NCBI GenBank assembly: GCA_946183095.1
Contig: CAMHBE010000031.1
Coordinates: 1-11,253 of the forward strand
Origin: an uncultured Clostridia bacterium
GTDB taxonomy: Bacteria > Bacillota > Clostridia > Oscillospirales > Ruminococcaceae
DNA length: 11,253 nucleotides
Reading direction: 5' to 3'
Shown here: in pieces, positions 7,013 to 11,253 of the stretch
Numbering within the stretch: the first letter of the stretch is position 1
Layout: every line of letters starts with the position of its first letter
Made by a program: the position numbers and the translations under genes
Notes under the pieces: generated by a model
Databases searched by the model: none
Seen by the model: the letters and a program-made list of their open reading frames with translations, nothing else
Told to the model about the DNA's origin: nothing

Positions 7013-7390
7013 TCAGCTGAACGCGTCGAACGCGTCTTCGTAATATCTCATTTCTATGACCCGCGGATGTTCCTCCGTTGTAACAACGACCTCCGCAGCG
7101 TCGAATCTTATGTTTTTATCTGACGTGAGCTGTTCCTCCGCCCACCTGTCGGCAGCCTTTATGATGTGCTCACGCTTCTTTTTGTCAACTGCATCGATCC
7201 CGTCTGTCAGACTCCCGAATTTGCGGGTCTTGACCTCAACGAATATGACAATGCAGCCCTTTTCGGCGATAATATCTATCTCGCCGCCCCTTACACGGTA
7301 ATTTCTGGCAAGTATACCCCAGCCGTTATCTATAAGGTATCCGCAGACGTGATCTTCGCCTGCCCTGCCCCGTTCATGCGCCTTGTTCAT
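7013..7390 (-). CDS. yraN: UPF0102 family protein YraN (PD-(D/E)XK nuclease-like)
   Basis: YraN proteins are widespread small cytoplasmic proteins with a restriction-endonuclease-like fold; their cellular role is not settled, though their usual place beside rnhB suggests nucleic-acid work. At 125 residues it is of normal size. Visible family features are Glu12 in the first helix (GRAGED), RGGEIDIIA at 34-42, and FVEVKTR at 50-56, giving the predicted Glu/Asp-Glu-Lys metal site (Asp39, Glu52, Lys54). The start codon overlaps the rnhB stop by four bases (ATGA, 7390-7387), and AAAAGG lies eight nt upstream inside rnhB, so translation is probably coupled. No key residue is missing. Confidence 0.93.
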   Translation of the reverse strand: MNKAHERGRAGEDHVCGYLIDNGWGILARNYRVRGGEIDIIAEKGCIVIFVEVKTRKFGSLTDGIDAVDKKKREHIIKAADRWAEEQLTSDKNIRFDAAEVVVTTEEHPRVIEMRYYEDAFDAFS

Positions 7391-8016
7391 ACCGTGTGCC
7401 TTTTAAAGAAACTGCGGCGGTGTTCGGGACACAGCCCATGCTGCGCGATCATTTCGTAGTGCAGCTTTGTACCGTAACCCTTGTGTTTTGCAAACTGATA
7501 TTCGGGGTATTTCCTGTCGAGTTCTTCCATATATCGATCCCGTGCTACTTTTGCAAGTATCGAAGCTGCGGCAATGCTCGCGGACTTTGAGTCACCCTTG
7601 ACTACCGTTTCGGTCGGAATGCCGAGGTCTGGAGCCTTGTTACCGTCTATGAGCGCAAGCGCGGGTCTGACGGCAAGTCCGTCGAATGCCCGTTTCATTG
7701 CGAGCAGCGCGGCATTGAGAATATTTATCTCGTCGATCTCGGCCGCTGCAGCCGTAGCGATACAGTAGGAAACAGCCTTTGAGGTAATCTCGTCAAACAG
7801 CGCGTCACGCTTCCTGGCGGACAGTTTCTTGCTGTCATCGAGACCTTCTATCACAAGCCCCTCCGGCAATATTACAGCCGCCGCGTAAACATCACCCGCG
7901 AGCGGACCCCGCCCGGCTTCGTCTATACCGCAGATGATCCCTGCAGAGGAACGCTTCTCAGTGTCAAAAGCGAAACGTTCACGAAGCAGCCGGTCTTTCG
8001 AGAGAGATCCTTCCAA
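7387..8016 (-). CDS. rnhB: Ribonuclease HII
   Basis: RNase HII cuts the RNA strand of RNA-DNA hybrids and nicks at single ribonucleotides in DNA. The four acidic active-site residues are seen: Asp32-Glu33 in CGIDEAGRGPLAG, Asp124 in LIDGNK, and Asp142 in VVKGDSKSASIAAASILAKVARDR, with the last two 18 residues apart as in E. coli. The start is not obvious. The frame is open to a GTG at 8058 without a ribosome binding site. A TTG at 8016 has AGGAG (8029-8025) eight nt upstream and gives 209 residues with a normal leading helix, so I chose it. Either start overlaps the end of rbgA (by 38 nt with TTG, 80 with GTG). One small oddity is LAGDV where LAGPV is common. Confidence 0.92.
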   Translation of the reverse strand: MEGSLSKDRLLRERFAFDTEKRSSAGIICGIDEAGRGPLAGDVYAAAVILPEGLVIEGLDDSKKLSARKRDALFDEITSKAVSYCIATAAAAEIDEINILNAALLAMKRAFDGLAVRPALALIDGNKAPDLGIPTETVVKGDSKSASIAAASILAKVARDRYMEELDRKYPEYQFAKHKGYGTKLHYEMIAQHGLCPEHRRSFFKRHTV

Positions 8017-8833
8017 TTTTACCGCTCCTGTATTCGTCGAGCAGTGCGGCAGCCGCACGCTCGGTGTCGGGAACTCCGCCCGAAAGCATCATTCCGCGTT
8101 TCTTTGCAATAAGTTCAAGAATGTTCCCGTCGAGCGAATCGAGATTGTAACGCTCTTTCAGCCGTTCGGGGTAATTTTCCGCAAGATAGATCCCAAGCTC
8201 GTAAGCAAGACCTTCCGCATCGGTCACATTGTCGCGTATCGCACCCGTGAAAGCAAGTTTCAACGCCGCCTGCTTGTCGTCGAATTTCGGCCAGAGTACG
8301 CCCGGCATATCCAGCAGCTCTACCTCTTTATCAATGGTCACCCACTGTTTTCCGCGGGTAACTCCGGGTCTGTCCTCAACTTTTGTTTTGCGGGAACCCG
8401 CCATACGATTGATGAACGAGGACTTCCCCACGTTCGGTATCCCCACGACCATGACACGCAGAGCCTTACCGATATTGCCCTTAGCGCGGCGCTTTTCGAG
8501 CAGTTCCGAAAGTTCTTCTTTCAGCACAGGCAGAAAACGGTTCACACCTTTTCCGCTGCGGCAGTCACATATAATAACGCGCTTGCCCAGTCCTTCGTAG
8601 AAGCGCTTCCACTGCGCGGTAACATTATCGTCGGCGTAGTCGCACTTGTTCAGCAGCATGATACCCGGCTTTCCCGAAACGATCTCGTTTATAAGAGGGT
8701 TGCGGCTCGACTCCGGTATCCGGCAGTCAACTATCTCCGCAACAGCATCAACGAGCTTCAGATCGGCTTCGATCATGCGGCGGGTCTTGGTCATGTGACC
8801 CGGGAACCACTGTATATCGCTCTCGTATGCCAT
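7979..8833 (-). CDS. rbgA: Ribosome biogenesis GTPase RbgA/YlqF
   Basis: RbgA is an essential GTPase in Bacillus that helps a late step of 50S subunit assembly. With the start at 8833 it has 284 residues. The motifs are circularly permuted, the hallmark of this family: G4 NKCD at 62-65, G5-like CRSGKG near 91-96, then G1 GIPNVGKS at 131-138, G2 region PGVTRG at 156-161, and G3 DMPG at 175-178. The N-terminal IQWFPGHM, and the C-terminal ANTAR-like helical part, are also present. The first in-frame ATG at 8866 lies within lepB and has no ribosome binding site, whereas GAGG just before 8833 overlaps the lepB stop region; the gap to lepB is only seven nt. It sits between lepB and rnhB as in many Firmicutes. 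Confidence 0.95.
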   Translation of the reverse strand: MAYESDIQWFPGHMTKTRRMIEADLKLVDAVAEIVDCRIPESSRNPLINEIVSGKPGIMLLNKCDYADDNVTAQWKRFYEGLGKRVIICDCRSGKGVNRFLPVLKEELSELLEKRRAKGNIGKALRVMVVGIPNVGKSSFINRMAGSRKTKVEDRPGVTRGKQWVTIDKEVELLDMPGVLWPKFDDKQAALKLAFTGAIRDNVTDAEGLAYELGIYLAENYPERLKERYNLDSLDGNILELIAKKRGMMLSGGVPDTERAAAALLDEYRSGKIGRISLERPAAS

Positions 8834-8840
8834 ATCTACC

Positions 8841-9536
8841 TCAATACAGACCGCCGAACTTGTCAAACGGAGTGATGCGCAGATATGCTTTTCCGATTAT
8901 ATCACGCATATCGACAAATCCGACCCACGGGCTTCTGCTGTCGGTGGAGCCGTTCCTGTTGTCGCCCATTACGAAGAGGCAGCCGTCGGGAACAGTGAAA
9001 TCCCCGCCGAGACCTTCTTCCAGTGTTGTGTAGGTGTTTATCATGTGACCGTCTTCATACAGCACATCACCTTTTGTTTCTATCGCAAGAGTTTCCCCGT
9101 TGCGAGTTACAGTGCCTTTGCTGTAATCTACGGTTATCTTGTCTCCGGGAAGTCCGATAACGCGCTTAACGATAGCCTTGCCGGAACCGTCGTTGTTTTC
9201 GGTCGGCAGCCTTTCCGCCCATACAACAACGATGTCATTATACGCGGGTCTATACAGAAAATCGGTTATCATGAGATGCTGACCGTCTTCGAGCGTCGGC
9301 ATCATTGAGCCTCCGTCAACCGTTGACATCCTTGTAAAAAACGTGAATATCACGATTATGCCGAGCACAGAGTAAAGCAGTGTGTCGAACCAGTCATACA
9401 GTTCGGCGGAAATACCGCGTTTTTTTGCCGCAGGGGCAGCAGGAACTTCCGGAGAAACAGTTTCCGCAGTTTCTGCGTGAACTTCCTCCGTGACGGTCTC
9501 TTCAATTGCTTCTCTGAGATCTTTCATACCGCACAT
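8841..9536 (-). CDS. lepB: Signal peptidase I
   Basis: Signal peptidase I removes signal peptides from exported proteins at the outer face of the membrane. The 231-residue protein has an acidic, Ala/Pro-rich cytoplasmic head of ~40 residues, one membrane segment at about 50-68, and an outward catalytic domain. The catalytic serine is Ser77 in VDGGSMMPTL and the general-base lysine is Lys124 in KAIVKRVIGLPGD. The closing box GDNRNGSTDSR follows. The head is longer than in many single-span homologues, but such acidic heads are seen in clostridial forms. The start is uncertain: ATG 9536 and ATG 9527 both lack a strong ribosome binding site. It follows rplS after 115 nt and precedes rbgA by seven nt. 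Confidence 0.95.
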   Translation of the reverse strand: MCGMKDLREAIEETVTEEVHAETAETVSPEVPAAPAAKKRGISAELYDWFDTLLYSVLGIIVIFTFFTRMSTVDGGSMMPTLEDGQHLMITDFLYRPAYNDIVVVWAERLPTENNDGSGKAIVKRVIGLPGDKITVDYSKGTVTRNGETLAIETKGDVLYEDGHMINTYTTLEEGLGGDFTVPDGCLFVMGDNRNGSTDSRSPWVGFVDMRDIIGKAYLRITPFDKFGGLY

Positions 9537-9581
9537 CGCTCACTCACAAATAAATTTTCGTAAAAACAACGAATCAAGGCA

Positions 9582-9604
9582 ATAACGGACAATAATTCCG
9601 TTAT
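9582..9604 (-). other. 8-bp hairpin in the rplS-lepB gap
   Basis: On the minus strand ATAACGGA (9604-9597) and TCCGTTAT (9589-9582) pair perfectly around a 7-nt loop. No T-run follows directly; one (GTTTTT) appears about 15 nt later. This makes a strict terminator unlikely. It may lower read-through from rplS to lepB or mark an RNA processing point. Confidence 0.5.
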
Positions 9605-9620
9605 CACCCGCTCGTGTCCC

Positions 9621-9643
9621 GTATCTCCGTAGACCAGAGATAC
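9621..9643 (-). other. 7-bp hairpin after the rplS stop codon
   Basis: GTATCTC (9643-9637 on the minus strand) and GAGATAC (9627-9621) form a perfect stem, extendable by a U-G pair, starting nine nt after the rplS stop. No T-run follows. With the stem at 9582-9604 it makes a tandem pair in the only sizeable gap within the rplS-to-yraN cluster. Confidence 0.5.
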
Positions 9644-9652
9644 TGTAAAGGA

Positions 9653-9994
9653 TCAATACTTTGCCTTTACCTTAGCTGCCTTACCGACTCTGTCTCTGAG
9701 GTAGTACAGCTTCGCTCTGCGTACAACACCCGTTCTTACAACTTCGATCTTGTCCACGGAAGGCGAATGTACCGGGAATACTCTCTCGATACCGACACCG
9801 TGCGCTACACGTCTTACGGTGAATGTTTCGTTGATACCGCCGTGCTTCTTAGCTATGACGGTGCCCTCGAACATCTGGATACGGGACTTGTCGCCCTCTG
9901 TGATCCTGACGTGTACCTTTACGGTATCACCTACGCCGAAAGCGGGAATATCCTGCTTCATGCTGTCCTGAGCAATTGTTTTCAGTGCGTCCAT
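9653..9994 (-). CDS. rplS: 50S ribosomal protein L19
   Basis: L19 sits at the 30S-50S interface of the large subunit. The 113 residues are the normal length. It starts [17 protein letters not shown] and shows the family's [25 protein letters not shown] core, the [20 protein letters not shown] segment, and the C-terminal [19 protein letters not shown], basic and RNA-binding. AGGAGG lies eight nt before the ATG. It has its own strong promoter and a long folded leader, so expression is probably set by an RNA control element. lepB, rbgA, rnhB and yraN follow in the same direction, a gene order common in Firmicutes. Confidence 0.98.
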   Translation of the reverse strand: MDALKTIAQDSMKQDIPAFGVGDTVKVHVRITEGDKSRIQMFEGTVIAKKHGGINETFTVRRVAHGVGIERVFPVHSPSVDKIEVVRTGVVRRAKLYYLRDRVGKAAKVKAKY

Positions 9995-10180
9995 TTCTTG
10001 TTCCTCCTGTTACGGAATTCTTGCATCGTACAAATAGTGGGGTCATACAATTTACTGCGCGGATAAGCGCACCCGTCACCGAGCCGTACTTTCCGGCTCC
10101 GATGCAGCGGAATACCTGTTTAATGCGGGCATTGCCCCTGCATTAACTCTCGCACGAAAAAAACGTGCGGTTACAAATGC
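9995..10180 (-). promoter_or_regulatory. Structured rplS leader, candidate L19 autoregulatory RNA
   Basis: The predicted transcript start near 10180 leaves about 186 nt before rplS. In order the RNA can form: CGCACG/CGTGCG (10169-10164 with 10156-10151) with a U7 loop; TTAATGC/GCATTAA (10146-10140 with 10126-10120) with an inner GGGC/GCCC stem; then a long-range helix GGTATTC (10116-10110) with GAATTCC (10020-10014), one mismatch, continued by TGCATCG (10106-10100) with CGATGCA (10028-10022). This helix encloses GAGCCG/CGGCTC (10099-10094 with 10086-10081) and TGCGC/GCGCA (10071-10067 with 10060-10056). It ends five nt from AGGAGG. L19 leaders are known in Firmicutes (Rfam); I cannot confirm that this one fits that model. 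Confidence 0.65.
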
Positions 10181-10186
10181 CTTTAT

Positions 10187-10215
10187 ATTATAACACTTTT
10201 TTTCCGGAATTGCAA
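10187..10215 (-). promoter_or_regulatory. Sigma-A-type promoter of rplS
   Basis: On the minus strand TTGCAA (10215-10210) and TATAAT (10192-10187) are 17 nt apart, with TG one base before the -10 (TGTTATAAT, extended -10). A run of A residues lies between the boxes. It sits in the gap after the DUF2344 gene, which has no terminator before it, so rplS may also receive read-through transcript. Confidence 0.87.
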
Positions 10216-10230
10216 TAGTTTTTTTAATTT

Positions 10231-10869
10231 TCATCGGAAAATTTCACCATTTTTGCATTTTATCGCAGTTCTGGTGATATGCAAAGCATCTATCTCCGTA
10301 CCGGAGAGCTTCTCGAAAGCGTCGAAAAGCAGTCCCGCGTTGATATTTAACTCCGGTCCGGACGGAAAACCGAACTTCATGTGTCCGGGAGTACGCTCTA
10401 TTATATTAAGGTATTGTTTGAGGTCGAGCTCCGTTATCCCGCGTTTTGTCTTTTTCTCCGCCGGGATATGTTCACCATCTATAAAAGGCGTGAACGCTTC
10501 TTCATTGCACTCATAGTCCGCCTCGTATTCCGACAGTGCTATCTCGGTAGGCTTCATGACCGGTTCCGCCGCACTTATCACACGGATATCCCGCGGGAGC
10601 GAATCGTTGAAGCGGTCCACGACTTCTTCCATTGTGAGGTCTTCGATGAGTCGTGTGTCCATGCTCTCGCACAGTCCGGCAGTTCCCAGAGCGAGAGGCA
10701 GTGCGAATGTAATGTAAACGTGCGGGTTGAAGCCCTCAGTCTCCCAGACCGGCAGTTTTGCCCGCTTGATAGTACGCTGGAACAGTCTGTACAGGTCAAG
10801 GTGAGATATGTACACAGCCCTGCCCGTTTTGCTGAAAAACACTCTAATATTTTTACTTATCTTCTCCAT
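10231..10869 (-). CDS. DUF2344 / TIGR03936 radical SAM-linked protein
   Basis: This 212-residue cytoplasmic protein matches the TIGR03936 (DUF2344) family, whose members are usually fused to or encoded next to a B12-binding radical SAM protein; function is unknown. Recognisable stretches are the N-terminal RVFFSKTGRAVYISHLDLYR, then FQRTIKRAKLPVWETEGFNP, and YITFALPLALGTAGLCESMD, all in the first 70 residues. The C-terminal half is less conserved. AAGGAT lies about seven nt before the ATG. The start overlaps the end of the preceding membrane-protein gene by 17 nt, so coupling is likely. The radical SAM partner is not the immediate upstream gene here, unlike the usual arrangement; it may lie outside the window. 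Confidence 0.88.
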   Translation of the reverse strand: MEKISKNIRVFFSKTGRAVYISHLDLYRLFQRTIKRAKLPVWETEGFNPHVYITFALPLALGTAGLCESMDTRLIEDLTMEEVVDRFNDSLPRDIRVISAAEPVMKPTEIALSEYEADYECNEEAFTPFIDGEHIPAEKKTKRGITELDLKQYLNIIERTPGHMKFGFPSGPELNINAGLLFDAFEKLSGTEIDALHITRTAIKCKNGEIFR

Positions 10870-11191
10870 TATCTTTATCCTTATCCTTTTTATAGGCGGT
10901 ATAGGTCTTCCACGGACGCTTTATCAGAAAAAGTACGATCGCGAATACACACGGGTCGGTAAGTCCGATGAGCGCCCACCACCCTCCGCCGATGAGAAGT
11001 ATCCCGACCGATATCAGCAGTCCTCCCAGCGGAGGTATCATGGAGCTCCACTTTCTCCCCGGCATGAGGTCATTTATGAATATCGCCCAGTTCATGCCGT
11101 ACAGGAAAAGACCAACTCCGAATATCAGAACCAATCCGAATATTGTATCGACCATCTCATTATTAAACAAATTCTCAATGAACTCTCCCAT
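10853..11191 (-). CDS. Small three-helix membrane protein of unknown function
   Basis: I do not recognise this 112-residue protein. It has a short amphipathic N-terminus, hydrophobic segments at about 17-39, 54-77 and 80-90, and a strongly charged Lys/Asp-rich tail (YKKDKDKDNGEDK). Gly- and Trp-rich stretches (GGGWWALIG) lie in the second segment. The charge pattern suggests the basic tail lies inside the cell. The frame is open to 11242, but AAAAGG at 11205-11200 sits nine nt before ATG 11191, and the longer version would run through the hairpin at 11225-11249. ATG 11197 is also possible, though too close to that site. It overlaps the DUF2344 gene by 17 nt. The tail gene order suggests co-transcription, not function. 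Confidence 0.7.
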   Translation of the reverse strand: MGEFIENLFNNEMVDTIFGLVLIFGVGLFLYGMNWAIFINDLMPGRKWSSMIPPLGGLLISVGILLIGGGWWALIGLTDPCVFAIVLFLIKRPWKTYTAYKKDKDKDNGEDK

Positions 11192-11224
11192 TAACATCTG
11201 CCTTTTAGTAATTGAATCGTTTTC

Positions 11225-11249
11225 GCTTCCTTTGTCGCACAAAGGAAGC
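11225..11249. repeat. 11-bp perfect inverted repeat at the right edge
   Basis: GCTTCCTTTGT (11225-11235) and ACAAAGGAAGC (11239-11249) are perfectly complementary with the 3-nt loop CGC. No T-run follows on either strand. On the minus strand it lies in the upstream region of the membrane-protein gene, about 34 nt before its start. It could be the end of the previous gene's transcript, an operator, or an intergenic repeat; the window ends four bases later. Confidence 0.6.
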
Positions 11250-11253
11250 AGTG

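Noticed and set aside
1..11253. CRISPR array, tRNA or rRNA gene, transposase, prophage or defence genes
   Set aside because: No regularly spaced direct repeats, cloverleaf, rRNA-like stretch or such protein was seen on either strand.

Overview
The window reads as an ordinary chromosomal housekeeping segment from a Gram-positive Clostridia species, probably Oscillospiraceae/Ruminococcus-like. The basis is a long-form HPF, an RbgA-type GTPase, a YjfB-like small protein, the order rplS-lepB-rbgA-rnhB-yraN, strong AGGAGG ribosome binding sites, and intergenic hairpin repeats of a style I recall from that family. The assignment is from gene content and order, not from a database search.

Layout. 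Rightward on the left edge: a clear sigma-A promoter (84-112) drives hpf (159-683), which is followed by a 13-bp hairpin and then a roughly 285-bp, gene-free, hairpin-rich block (734-1018) bounded by short inverted repeats. Everything from 1028 to the right end is leftward. Read in transcription order it is: a small unknown membrane protein (11191-10853), a DUF2344 radical-SAM-linked protein (10869-10231), a strong promoter (10215-10187), a structured ~186-nt leader, rplS, lepB, rbgA, rnhB, yraN, thrC, a COG1768-like metallophosphoesterase, tig, clpP, clpX, and finally a YjfB-like 65-residue gene with its own promoter (1345-1317) and a good intrinsic terminator (1057-1028).

How the genes fit together. 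rplS, rbgA and rnhB/yraN serve ribosome assembly and nucleic-acid maintenance, lepB processes secreted proteins, and tig-clpP-clpX form a protein-folding and degradation block. thrC and the phosphoesterase are joined to the ribosome cluster by short gaps and overlaps. hpf (ribosome hibernation) converges on this long leftward cluster. No convincing terminator was seen between rplS and clpX, so long co-transcripts are possible, but no transcript data are available here.

I do not see a novel defence, mobile or biosynthetic system. The parts worth a second look are non-coding: the rplS leader, which can fold into a long-range helix closing a multibranch structure next to the ribosome binding site; the hairpin-rich block at 734-1018; and the 11-bp perfect hairpin at the right edge. 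Several coding starts are revised from the longest possible frames.
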